Source: Gemmatimonadota bacterium | GTDB taxonomy: Bacteria > Gemmatimonadota > Gemmatimonadetes > Gemmatimonadales > Gemmatimonadaceae | Direction of reading: 5' to 3' | Assembly: GCA_003152485.1 (NCBI GenBank) | Contig: PMAE01000099.1 | Coordinates: 12,792 to 67,822, forward strand | DNA: 55,031 bases | Shown here: piece by piece, positions 40,641 through 49,716 of the stretch | How positions within the stretch are numbered: position 1 is the first letter of the stretch | Layout of the letters: every line of letters begins with the position of its first letter | Translations under genes and position numbers: made by a program | The notes under the pieces: model-generated | The model's input: the letters and a program-made list of their open reading frames with translations, nothing else | Told to the model about the DNA's origin: nothing | The model's database searches: none

Positions 40641-41636
40641 CTATTCCGCCTCCACCGCGCGCCAGTCCGGTACGAGCAGCTGGGCCGCGAGCGGCTCCAC
40701 CGTCACGTCAAACGGTGTGTCGCCCAGTAGCTCGCCGTCGGCCTGCACCGGCCGTGGTGGAAACGTTTCGACATGGAATTGGCGACCCGCGCGGTAGAGC
40801 ATGCACGGGTCGGCTTGGAAGTCCTTGCGTAGGAGTTTCCAGGCGACCCGCACGGCGTCGCGTGCGGTCCCCGGAGAGAAGACGCACAAGTCCAGCTTTC
40901 CGTCATCATGCAGGATTCCGGGACCCAGCCGGATGAGATCGTTCAGGACCGCGCCGAAGTTGGCCAACATGACCGCTGAGGCGTCCCGCTCGATCAACTC
41001 CCCGTCGACGGTCACGCGGGCGCGAAAGGTCTCCCGCCGGAGCGCGGCCGTGACCCAACTGAGCATGTAGGCCGGAACCCCAAAATGGCGCTTGAGCGTC
41101 GCCGAGGCCTCCGCGACCATGGTGGCGTCGATTCCGACCCCAGCGGCGAAGGCGAACCGGCGTTCGCGCCCCGGGGGAGCCCCGGTGAGCACGCCGAGGT
41201 CCACCCGCATGGCCCGGCCGCCGAGCAGGAGCGGGACGGCACGCCGGACATCGAGGGGAATGCCCAGCGTACGCGCGATCAGGTTGCCGGTGCCGCCCGG
41301 CAGGATCCCCACGGGTGGCCCGTCACCACCGGCCAACGCGCCCACAACTTCCATCGCGGTGCCGTCGCCTCCCAGCGTGAAGACGACGTCGTATCCCGAG
41401 GCCAACGTCGCCGCGAGATGGGCGCCTTGCCCCTGATGTTCGGTGAGAATCGCGTCGCACCAGACTCCCGCCCGGGTAAATGCATCCAGCGCCGCCTGAT
41501 GGAACTGCGCCCCCCGGCGCGAGGCCGGGTTGACGACCAGGAGAGCCCGCGAGAAGCGGGAGGCGGGCCGGCGCCCCACGACCGGCGGAGATGCTGCCGA
41601 CACGCCCACGCGAAGGCCGCTAGCGGCCCTGTCCAC
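40641..41636 (-). CDS. Diacylglycerol/lipid kinase family protein
   Basis: 331 residues of the DagK/YegS lipid kinase fold: VVNPASRRG, the nucleotide motif LGGDGTAMEVV (GGDGT 89-93), ILPGGTGN (112-118), and GIDATMVAEA. The family phosphorylates diacylglycerol, sphingosine-like lipids or undecaprenol. About 25 extra residues precede the core. It lies 18 bases after tamB on the same strand, so an envelope-lipid role is reasonable; the substrate is not readable. Confidence 0.88.
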   Translation of the reverse strand: MDRAASGLRVGVSAASPPVVGRRPASRFSRALLVVNPASRRGAQFHQAALDAFTRAGVWCDAILTEHQGQGAHLAATLASGYDVVFTLGGDGTAMEVVGALAGGDGPPVGILPGGTGNLIARTLGIPLDVRRAVPLLLGGRAMRVDLGVLTGAPPGRERRFAFAAGVGIDATMVAEASATLKRHFGVPAYMLSWVTAALRRETFRARVTVDGELIERDASAVMLANFGAVLNDLIRLGPGILHDDGKLDLCVFSPGTARDAVRVAWKLLRKDFQADPCMLYRAGRQFHVETFPPRPVQADGELLGDTPFDVTVEPLAAQLLVPDWRAVEAE

Positions 41637-41654
41637 CCGCTCCCCCGCCCCGGT

Positions 41655-44600
41655 TCAAAATTGCCAGGTGTGGAAGAGGTCGAGTCCCCACTGCCTCGGG
41701 GTATCCACGAAGCTCCGGGTGAGTGCCCCGGTCGTGCAGTACAGACCGACGGTGCCCGGCTCGGAGCTGGCCGCCAGCGTAAACCGGTCAGTGAGCTGCT
41801 GTTCCAGCCGGATCCCGATCTGTGACGCCGTCGGCGGGGGGGATGACCCGCCCGCGGCGCCCGTCGCCCCCAGGCCGCAGACACCGAGATCGGCGCTCAC
41901 GAAGGTCGAACGTCCGAGCTGCTTCCCGGCGCCAATGCGTGTCGTGGACAGCGCGGTACCGAACCCGCTGGTCGAGCCGTTGCCAGCGTACGCGGTCCCC
42001 GCCTGCACGTTCACGTAGTCGAAAATCCCCCCTGATAGCCGACTCCCGAGCGCCGTCCCGATCGTCGGCAGGAACACCGAGCCGACGGTATACGCATCCG
42101 TCCCGTTCCCCACGCCGAACGACTGCTGTCCGGTGATGAGATAGCTGATCAGATCGGACTGCGAGAGCTGCAGCACGCTATCGGCGCTCGAGAGTGCGAC
42201 GCTGGGCCGCTCCAGGCTGCCGCCCAACAAGACGCGGATGCGGAGATCGGCGATCGTGTTCCCCGCGTTAGTCCGCGGCTGCCGGACGGTATAGAGCCCG
42301 GAGATCGCCAGGTCCGGGTTGATATCGACGTCACCCGTGAATCGCACCGTCCCTCCGCGCTCCACGGCGAAGGTGCGCTGCACGAGGCCGAGGTTGAGTC
42401 GATAGTCGCCGCGCTCGGCGACCAGTGATCCGGTCAGTGCGAGTCCCCTCGTCGAGTCGCGGCCCGTCGGCGCGGTCGTGACGATCAGGGGCCCTTCGCT
42501 GGTGGACAAATTGACGTTGGCCTCCGACGACTTCAGCCAGACTTCGTTGCCAAGCGTGATCCGGACGTTGGTCAGGGTGAGGTCCTGCAGCAGTCGAGGG
42601 GACGCCTCGGGCAGTAACAACCGGTTCTGGAACAACGATGTGTCCACAACATTGAAGAACTCGGGATCGTCGAGGCTCACGACGTTCTTCTGGGTGAGGA
42701 CGTCCGGGAGGTAGATCACGCCGCGGTCCATCAATACCGCCCCGGTCAGCTCGGAGCGGCTGAATCGCCCCGTCAGTTGCAGCGGACTGACGGTCGACAC
42801 CGTGACGTCGGCCACTCGCGGGTTGCTCATCGCGTGCAGATCGGAGGCCCGAAAGATCAGGTCGAACCGCGGATCCTTGAGGTCCGCGAACGTGAACCAC
42901 CCCTGAAGCGTCGCCCGGCCCCGATGCTGTCCGTCCACCGTCGCCACGGACACGTTGCGGACGGCGAGACTGTCCCCGTTGAGATGGAGATCGGCGTTGA
43001 GCCCTTGGAATCGCACTCCGACGCGCGGGATGCCGGCTTCCCCGTTGCTCAACCGGATGTCGCCGGCGAGGGTCGGATGGACGAGCGTGCCACCAATGTC
43101 GAGGTTGGCCGCGAATGACCCCTTCGGGTTCTGGAGCGAGGGATACATCGCCGCCAACGCCCCGAACTCCACACTGTCGGCGTGCACGTTGCCGCGGAGC
43201 GAGTCGTTGTCGAGCGTCCGGCGCACCCCCGTTTCGAGGGCGAGGTTCACGGGTAGTGAGACGAGGATGTGCAGCGTGGTGTCATGCGCCGCGAGGAGAT
43301 CGCTGTGCAGCGTGAGCCGTCGATCGGCGTACTCCGCATGGCCGTGCACCTCTTCCAATCGCACGTCTCCAAACTGGGCGTCGGAGAGATGGCTTTCCGC
43401 GGTCATCGTCGGATTGGCGCGGGTTCCCGCGATCGTCCAGTCGAAGGCGAGCAGCCCACCATAGGAGGCCGGTGATTCCACGAGCTCGCCGAGATCGGCC
43501 AGCGGCACGCTGTCCGCTTGGATGTGCGCGGTCGCCGGGCCGGTGTGCGGCAGATTGGCGGTAGCGGTGAGCCACCCACTCACCGCGCCGCGCAGCGAGA
43601 GTTGGTCGATCGAGAGCCCGCCCGCATCCCGGCGTACGAGTGCGGGCTCGGTGAGGTGCCACGCGTTGTCGTGGGTATAGATGGCGAGTGTGTCGAGCGT
43701 CGCGGCGATCGTGTCGTGGGACTGTCGGATCTCCGCCGCGGCCGCCCCGTGCGGCCCCGTGGGCATCGTCACCGTGAATGCCAGCGCCGATCTCCCGCCG
43801 CCCAGAAACCGCGCGTCGAGCCCCAGGTGATCGAGCGCCACCCCATCGAGCGTGACACCGTCCAGCGTCATGCCCGCCGTACCGCGCGGCGCCTTCGCGA
43901 AGTGGGCCAACGCAAATGCCGCCGACAATCCGCGAACCCCCGCCCCCGCCGCCCGGAGCCCCGCACCCTGGAGACTGCCCACCAGGCCGAGAGAATCCAA
44001 CCACCCGGTGAGCGTCCCCGTCGCGCGCACGGTACCGAGGAGGGGATCGGCGGCGGTGGAATCGTCGGCCAAATACGGACGCCACCCGCCCAGCGAATCC
44101 AACGCCAGCGCCAGAGTCAAGGAGTCCCGGTCGTTCGCCGCCAGGCCCACAGTGCCCCGTCCACTCAGCGATCCGCCGGGCGCATCGACGCTCAGTGAGT
44201 CGATGCGCAGCGTCGTTGACCCAAACCGCCCCACGACCCGCGCGGTGTCGAGATGCAACCGGCCGACATCCGATCGTGCGAGGGTGGCGCTCACCGGCCC
44301 GTCGAGCGCGGCCAGCGAATCGCCGCGTAGATCGGCGTCCATCCGGAGCGACAAGTCGGTTTGCGGAAGCTCGTCATCGTCGAACAAGGCCTGGAGATCG
44401 GTATGCCCCATCGTGAAGGCAGCCGATCCCGCCAAGCCTGGCGGCACGAGGTCGAAATGCCCATCCACGCCCAACACGCCAGGCTCCCCGGTGAGTTGGG
44501 CCGTGAGGTCGAGGTCGGAGAGGGTGCCTTGCAGGGAGACCGGCCCGGTAAACTCGCCGCGGAGGCGGAGTCCCGTGTACGTGCGCGCGATGGTGGTGAA

Positions 44601-46241
44601 CGACAGGGGTTCGGCCTCCAGAGTCATGTCGTACGACGACGCGGCGTCGCCCAGCGTGAAGCGCCCGCTTCCCATGATCCGACTCGGCGGCCCGGGGCCG
44701 TCCGTGTGCGTGATATCGGCGTCCCGGAACCGCACGTCGTCCCACGCCGAATCGAGCGTCGCCGTGCCCCGGACGATGCCATGCAACCGCGGGAAGTCGG
44801 GGAGGACGTACTGCGGGGTGCGCAGGTCCAGGCGCGCCACCGTCATGCGAAAGTCGTGAAACGCCGTATGCGCTGGGCGCGAGATGTCGAGCTCACCGGA
44901 TCCGGCCAGCCGGGATGTCGCATCCGGCACGTGCGCGTCGTGCAACGTGAGATCGATCGTGTCCGCGCGAAAGCGCGACAGCGCGCCACCGGGCCCCCGC
45001 ACGCGGCCCGTCCACTGGCCCCGCCAATCGACCGGAAATGGCGCCCCACCCGCGAGCACTTTGATGAATTCGAAATCGACAGGGGCGACCTCGGCGGCCA
45101 CATCCTTGATGACGAGTTGCGGCTTTCCGCCCTCGAACGTGATGTTGCCGATGAAGCGTGAGCCGGTCGTGCGGACATCCATGCCCCGGACGACGTAGTC
45201 CACGATCTGTGGATGGCCGATATCGGTGCGGATGTCGACCGATCCCCGGCCGCCGCCCGTCGTCGGAAGCGTGGGATAGACCCACGCGATGTCAGCCAGC
45301 GACACGGTGTCGGCGTCGAAGTGCAACGCTACGGTGAGCGGCCGATTCTCGCCCCAAAACACCTTGCCGCCACCGTGCCCCGCGCTGCCCGGAAGCTCGA
45401 CGTGGCTGAACGTCGCCCACAGTGAATCGTGGACGATGCGCACATGCCCTCGCGCGTGCGAGAAGCGGAAGGGGGGAAAGAATTCGTTCATGTCGAGTCG
45501 GGTGATCTCGAATCCGGGGCCCGCGCTGTCTGGATCGACGATCCGCACATATGGAGCGATCAACTGAATGCCGGTCCACGACAAGGTGCGCATCAGCCCT
45601 TCCGGCGTGCGCTCCAATCCGAAATGCGGCCGGTGCAAGGCCTCGGTGATCGCGCTGTCACGTCGCGCGCCGCGGAGCGAATCATCAGGGTGCCACCGGT
45701 CGCTGTAGATGAGCGTGCCACCGCGAATGACTACCTCGTTGGCCATGATGAAATCGCCGTACCCGCGGGCCTCTTCTTCGGGTAACCGCGTGCGCAATGC
45801 GTGCGGTTGCGCACGCGCGGGCGCGGACGGTGCCGCCGTCGACGGCGACAGGATCTGTTTGAAGTTCCAACTGTCGTCGTGATGGTGGATCAACTCGACG
45901 TATGGGTGATCAACCTCGAGCCGTTGAAAGAGGATCCGGCGGTCCAGGAGGTCGCGCGGATCGAATTCCGCGTGCACTCGGCCGGTGGCGAGAAACAATT
46001 GCCCTTGACGATCGCGAATCTCGAGCGAGTCGATCGTGAGATTCGTGATCAGATTGCCTTCCAACGCCCCCACATACAACTGGCCGTGGACCACTCGGCG
46101 GAGCTCGGCGACCACCAACCGCTGGATGTGCGCGCGTCCCCAGGCCGTCTGCGTGGCCGCGATGCCGCCGGCGACCACGAGAATCGTGGTGAGCAGAATG
46201 CCGAGGGCACTCAGGCCGACGATGACCCGACGCCGGATCAT
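41655..46241 (-). CDS. tamB: TamB-like translocation and assembly module protein
   Basis: 1528 residues: a short cytoplasmic end, one N-terminal helix (about 8-30), an AsmA-like start (VVAELRRVVHGQLYVGALEG, LTIDSLEIRDRQG), then a very long beta-repeat body of the type that forms lipid-transporting grooves across the periplasm. The last 380 residues are the conserved TamB (DUF490) domain, ending in a strand with terminal phenylalanine (LFHTWQF). TamB works with an Omp85 protein, here the tamA gene 27 bases upstream, in outer-membrane protein or phospholipid delivery. The C-terminal region holds two cysteines, unusual for this class. Confidence 0.9.
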   Translation of the reverse strand: MIRRRVIVGLSALGILLTTILVVAGGIAATQTAWGRAHIQRLVVAELRRVVHGQLYVGALEGNLITNLTIDSLEIRDRQGQLFLATGRVHAEFDPRDLLDRRILFQRLEVDHPYVELIHHHDDSWNFKQILSPSTAAPSAPARAQPHALRTRLPEEEARGYGDFIMANEVVIRGGTLIYSDRWHPDDSLRGARRDSAITEALHRPHFGLERTPEGLMRTLSWTGIQLIAPYVRIVDPDSAGPGFEITRLDMNEFFPPFRFSHARGHVRIVHDSLWATFSHVELPGSAGHGGGKVFWGENRPLTVALHFDADTVSLADIAWVYPTLPTTGGGRGSVDIRTDIGHPQIVDYVVRGMDVRTTGSRFIGNITFEGGKPQLVIKDVAAEVAPVDFEFIKVLAGGAPFPVDWRGQWTGRVRGPGGALSRFRADTIDLTLHDAHVPDATSRLAGSGELDISRPAHTAFHDFRMTVARLDLRTPQYVLPDFPRLHGIVRGTATLDSAWDDVRFRDADITHTDGPGPPSRIMGSGRFTLGDAASSYDMTLEAEPLSFTTIARTYTGLRLRGEFTGPVSLQGTLSDLDLTAQLTGEPGVLGVDGHFDLVPPGLAGSAAFTMGHTDLQALFDDDELPQTDLSLRMDADLRGDSLAALDGPVSATLARSDVGRLHLDTARVVGRFGSTTLRIDSLSVDAPGGSLSGRGTVGLAANDRDSLTLALALDSLGGWRPYLADDSTAADPLLGTVRATGTLTGWLDSLGLVGSLQGAGLRAAGAGVRGLSAAFALAHFAKAPRGTAGMTLDGVTLDGVALDHLGLDARFLGGGRSALAFTVTMPTGPHGAAAAEIRQSHDTIAATLDTLAIYTHDNAWHLTEPALVRRDAGGLSIDQLSLRGAVSGWLTATANLPHTGPATAHIQADSVPLADLGELVESPASYGGLLAFDWTIAGTRANPTMTAESHLSDAQFGDVRLEEVHGHAEYADRRLTLHSDLLAAHDTTLHILVSLPVNLALETGVRRTLDNDSLRGNVHADSVEFGALAAMYPSLQNPKGSFAANLDIGGTLVHPTLAGDIRLSNGEAGIPRVGVRFQGLNADLHLNGDSLAVRNVSVATVDGQHRGRATLQGWFTFADLKDPRFDLIFRASDLHAMSNPRVADVTVSTVSPLQLTGRFSRSELTGAVLMDRGVIYLPDVLTQKNVVSLDDPEFFNVVDTSLFQNRLLLPEASPRLLQDLTLTNVRITLGNEVWLKSSEANVNLSTSEGPLIVTTAPTGRDSTRGLALTGSLVAERGDYRLNLGLVQRTFAVERGGTVRFTGDVDINPDLAISGLYTVRQPRTNAGNTIADLRIRVLLGGSLERPSVALSSADSVLQLSQSDLISYLITGQQSFGVGNGTDAYTVGSVFLPTIGTALGSRLSGGIFDYVNVQAGTAYAGNGSTSGFGTALSTTRIGAGKQLGRSTFVSADLGVCGLGATGAAGGSSPPPTASQIGIRLEQQLTDRFTLAASSEPGTVGLYCTTGALTRSFVDTPRQWGLDLFHTWQF

Positions 46242-46268
46242 CCCGCGGAGTACGCCGTCATAGAGGGA

Positions 46269-48701
46269 TCAGAACGCTTGGCCGATCGAGAGGTTGAACG
46301 TCAACTTCTGCAGGAATCCCCTGCTTTGACTGGGCACGAACGTCGCCGGGCATTGATGGCCCGGCTCTTGGACCAAGACCTGGGGAATCTCCACGCTCGG
46401 ATGCGCCGGAATCGTGTTCGTCGGACTGACGCAGTAGAGCGGCACTTGCTTGGCGAGCGAGATGTTCTCGCCGTTGACGGTGATGCTCGCCGGCGCATTG
46501 AAGTACGCCGCGCCCGCGGGCAGCAGATAGGGGTTATACCCCACGTCGAGCCGGATGGGCCCGACTGGGGTGAACACGCGCACCCCTGCACCCGGCGTCC
46601 ACAGCAGGCCCCGCATCTGGGAGATGCTGCCGTTCCACACTTGGCCGACGTCCGCGAAGAACGCCCACTGAAGCAGTTGCCGGAGGAATGGACTCCGCCA
46701 CCGATATTCGAGGTTTCCCACGACCGACCAGTTGCCGCCTTCCGGCACCACCCGCTGCCCCTGCCCCTTGGACCCCGGATTGGCGCGGAGCAACGTGTCG
46801 ATCCCGCGGATGGTGTCGACCACATTCGGGATGTAGACGACCGGACCGAGCTCGTTTTGCTGGAACCCGCGAACGGTCGTCGGGCCGCCAGCGTAGAGCC
46901 GCTGGTCCGGCGGGATGAATCCGTCCGCGTCGTGGCCCTGCGCGACGACCGCACCCAGCCGCAGTCGGACCGCGATCACCCCGTCCTCGTTGACCTTGAG
47001 GTAGCTCGCGGCGTCCACTGTCCCTTTGTCGAACTGGAATCGGGCCGCCGACCCCAGGTACTGCGACCCCACCAGCGCTTCGACCGAGACCAGCGATCCC
47101 CGCGTCGGATTGTACTGGTCATCGCGCCGATCCTGGACCGCGAGCGCGCCACCCTCCGCCAGCGGCAATAGTTCTTGCAGCGGCTGGATGTCCTGCGGGG
47201 TGCACAGGTTGAAGACCGCGCAGTAGAGCGCGGGCTGCGCGCTCGTCCGGCCCAGGTCGATTCGGTATTCGGGCGAGAGTGACAGCGTCGAGCTCAGTCG
47301 GCGCGTCAACGTGAGCGACGCGCCGATCGGCGTGGACCGGACGTACGCGTTGTACTCCGATTGCCGCTGCGTGAACAGCGTCACGGTGGGGTTGAGCTGG
47401 GCGCCGAACAGCACCGGACTGCGAAGCGACGCGGAGACGTTGTAGTTCAGGGTGTCGCTGTAGATGTCCTGCCGCGCCTGCGGACACAAAACGCCATTGG
47501 CGATTCGCGTGGGGTCCGCAATGCCGATCTTCGTCACGCTGGCATCCAGGCGGAGCAGACGGAGTCCTCCCCCAAAATCGCGGTCCGCAAACTCGGCCTG
47601 CGTCCGGAAGCAGTCGAGGGTCGCCCACCCCGCGCCCGCCCGGGCGGTGTGCATATAGCCCTCGACCAAGTCGGCCTCCACGGTGACCGTGGTGTCCGCC
47701 ACACCGGGCCGCCGCGTCGTGTCCGCCGCCAGACCGACCGAGATATGCTGGAACGCGTCAGTCTGGAACAGCGACCGCTGCGCCGCGCTGACGTCGTTGA
47801 GGCGATACAGGCGCCCAGGCTTGAGCCCCATCACAGTCCGGACCGCGTCATCGGAGATGACCGCCGACCCGGGTGTCCGCGGCTGGACCCGCACGATCAC
47901 GCTGTCGATGCGCGCGAGCGGACCCGTAATCACATCGTACGTGAGTGTCGCCACACGCCGCGCCGTGTCGCTGGAATAGCTGCGTAACACTTCGGCGAAG
48001 GGATAGCCGGCATTCAGCAGGCGAAAGCGCAGGGTATCGCGCCCCTGTTCGATCGCCGTCTTGTCGAAGGTGCCGCCGACGTGCACCGGCAAATCCTTCA
48101 CCACGCGCTGCCGCTCCTGCGGCGCCACCAAATCAAGCCCCGCAACTGTCAGGGAGTCGATCAACACGGGACGCCCTTCGCGAATCCGGAATTCCACGTC
48201 GGCCACGCCGCGCCGCACGGGATGGACCGCGGAGTCGACCTGCACATCGATATAACCGTGATTGCGATAGAAAATGATCAGCCGGAGCCGATCGCGCGGG
48301 AACTCGGCGCGGTCGAGGCAGCGCTTGGTCCCGAACACTCCCAATACCCGACGGCTCCAGCTCGACGCCGTTGTCACGATGGCGTTGGCGAGTGCCTCGT
48401 CCGGATACGCGTGGTTCCCGATGAACTGCAGTCGTCGGACCTGGGTGTCGCCCGGATGACAGGTCACGTCCTGCGCGGCGAGCGCGCGCGGTGAGGCGAG
48501 CCCGGCGAGCACCGCGCCGAGCACGAGGCCGACCAGGCATCGCGCCGATCCGCCGAACCCCCGATGGCGCGGTCGCGTACCGACCGGTCGCAGGGCCTCG
48601 GCACACTCGATGCCCGTCACGGAGCGGCGCGAGATGATCGGTCGGACCTCCCGGCGCCACGGGGTGTGGACCAGGGGCGGGCGGCCAGGAGGGCGGAGCA
48701 C
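46269..48701 (-). CDS. tamA: Omp85-family outer-membrane protein, TamA-like
   Basis: 810 codons. A signal peptide is visible at about residues 50-76 (CLVGLVLGAVLAGLASPRALA), then POTRA domains (LQFIGNHAYPDEALANAIV and later LIDSLTVAGLDLV) and a 16-strand barrel with the lock-strand motif YAGGPTTVRGF and a terminal SIGQAF. The signal peptide begins far in, so the start is uncertain; a GTG at 48620 would give a better leader than the GTG at 48701. It has about eight cysteines in the mature part. It is followed by tamB and preceded by a REC-GGDEF gene six bases away. Confidence 0.88.
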   Translation of the reverse strand: MLRPPGRPPLVHTPWRREVRPIISRRSVTGIECAEALRPVGTRPRHRGFGGSARCLVGLVLGAVLAGLASPRALAAQDVTCHPGDTQVRRLQFIGNHAYPDEALANAIVTTASSWSRRVLGVFGTKRCLDRAEFPRDRLRLIIFYRNHGYIDVQVDSAVHPVRRGVADVEFRIREGRPVLIDSLTVAGLDLVAPQERQRVVKDLPVHVGGTFDKTAIEQGRDTLRFRLLNAGYPFAEVLRSYSSDTARRVATLTYDVITGPLARIDSVIVRVQPRTPGSAVISDDAVRTVMGLKPGRLYRLNDVSAAQRSLFQTDAFQHISVGLAADTTRRPGVADTTVTVEADLVEGYMHTARAGAGWATLDCFRTQAEFADRDFGGGLRLLRLDASVTKIGIADPTRIANGVLCPQARQDIYSDTLNYNVSASLRSPVLFGAQLNPTVTLFTQRQSEYNAYVRSTPIGASLTLTRRLSSTLSLSPEYRIDLGRTSAQPALYCAVFNLCTPQDIQPLQELLPLAEGGALAVQDRRDDQYNPTRGSLVSVEALVGSQYLGSAARFQFDKGTVDAASYLKVNEDGVIAVRLRLGAVVAQGHDADGFIPPDQRLYAGGPTTVRGFQQNELGPVVYIPNVVDTIRGIDTLLRANPGSKGQGQRVVPEGGNWSVVGNLEYRWRSPFLRQLLQWAFFADVGQVWNGSISQMRGLLWTPGAGVRVFTPVGPIRLDVGYNPYLLPAGAAYFNAPASITVNGENISLAKQVPLYCVSPTNTIPAHPSVEIPQVLVQEPGHQCPATFVPSQSRGFLQKLTFNLSIGQAF

Positions 48702-48707
48702 GCCCGC

Positions 48708-49628
48708 TTACACAGCGTTGACGAGGATTGTCCCTGCGCCCTGCTGCTTCGCCCGCCGCTTCGCGTCGGCGGCCAGCGCCCCGAGGTGCCCGATCGAAAC
48801 CCATTGCTCCGGCCGCACGGCCACCACCGCGGCCGCCATTCGGGCGATCGGAAACTGACGCGGCACCCCATCGCGATCGAGACCGTCGAATGTCCCGCGT
48901 TCGACGGTGTCATAGCCGACGATGCCCCCGATGACCTCCCGGAAGAGGCGGACGGTCTCCCGAACGATCGGCTCGGCTCGCGCCGCGCGGGTCACCACGA
49001 GAAAATCATCCCCTCCGACGTGCCCGACGAAATCGACGGAATCACCGGCTGCCGCCACGGCGTCGATCACCGCGGCCCCCGTCCCCCGAATCACCGCGTC
49101 GGCGGCGGCGAAACCGAAGGTGTCGGCGAATGGCTTGAAATAGTCGATGTCGAAATAACAGACCGCGAACGCCTCGTCGGCATCGATACGCCGTAGAATC
49201 TCCTCCTCGATCGCTCGGCCCCCGGGAAGGCCGCTGGTCGGGTTGCGGTCGGCTTCGCGCCGGACGAGCCGCAGCAGCGCGTGGACCCGCGCGCGTAGTT
49301 CTCGGGGATCGAAGGGCTTCGCGAGGTAGTCGTCCGCGCCCGCCTCGAAGCCCTCGACCTTACTCTCGATATGACCCTCCCCGGTCAACATCAAGACGGG
49401 GATGCGCGCCGTGACCGGATTCCCCTTCACCGTACGGCAGGCCTCGAGACCGTTTACCCCCGGCATCATCACGTCGAGCAGCAGGAGATCGGGCTCGCGC
49501 TCCTGGACCGCGGCCAGCGCGGCCCGCCCGTCAGCGACGAGCCCCACCTCATGCCCAACCGACGCGAGCACCGCGCGGACCATGAGCCGCATGTCCTCGT
49601 GATCGTCGGCGTACAGGATGTAGCTCAC
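48708..49628 (-). CDS. Response regulator with GGDEF-type domain (motif GGDDF)
   Basis: 306 residues: receiver domain (1-122; Asp52 in LLLLDVMMPG, Lys104 in YLAKPF) and a GGDEF fold. The metal strand is CYFDIDYFKPFAD and the active-site loop is HVGGDDF (205-209), so the catalytic Glu of GGDEF is Asp and the usual Asn of FKxxND is Ala. Diguanylate cyclase activity may be weak or lost. The start is GTG. It lies six bases before tamA on the same strand, so it may report on or control envelope assembly. Confidence 0.85.
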   Translation of the reverse strand: MSYILYADDHEDMRLMVRAVLASVGHEVGLVADGRAALAAVQEREPDLLLLDVMMPGVNGLEACRTVKGNPVTARIPVLMLTGEGHIESKVEGFEAGADDYLAKPFDPRELRARVHALLRLVRREADRNPTSGLPGGRAIEEEILRRIDADEAFAVCYFDIDYFKPFADTFGFAAADAVIRGTGAAVIDAVAAAGDSVDFVGHVGGDDFLVVTRAARAEPIVRETVRLFREVIGGIVGYDTVERGTFDGLDRDGVPRQFPIARMAAAVVAVRPEQWVSIGHLGALAADAKRRAKQQGAGTILVNAV

Positions 49629-49680
49629 GTGAGGCCCATCTGAGGTGGCCGAGTTCCCAGGGTATGCCTATAATTTGGCT

Positions 49681-49713
49681 GGGGGGCACCCGTCGTCGGT
49701 AGTCGGCTGCCCA
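49681..49713. repeat. Short intergenic repeat related to the one at 34037
   Basis: On the minus strand this reads GCCGACTACCGACGACGGGTG, sharing the CCGACTA-CG and GGGTGCC words with the 14-base repeat at the iron permease 3-prime end. Together they hint at a degenerate intergenic repeat family. The 88-base gap 49629-49716 also contains one AT-rich spot (TATAAT on plus at 49669), with no matching -35. Confidence 0.3.
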
Positions 49714-49716
49714 GCC

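Noticed and set aside
45801-47171. A 456-codon plus-strand frame across the tamA/tamB junction
   Set aside because: Antisense shadow; composition rich in Arg, Asp and Val, no recognisable domain, no promoter or ribosome site.
49669-49674. TATAAT on the plus strand before the REC-GGDEF gene as a promoter
   Set aside because: No -35 partner and no plus-strand gene follows before the kinase at 50946; it faces two minus-strand genes.
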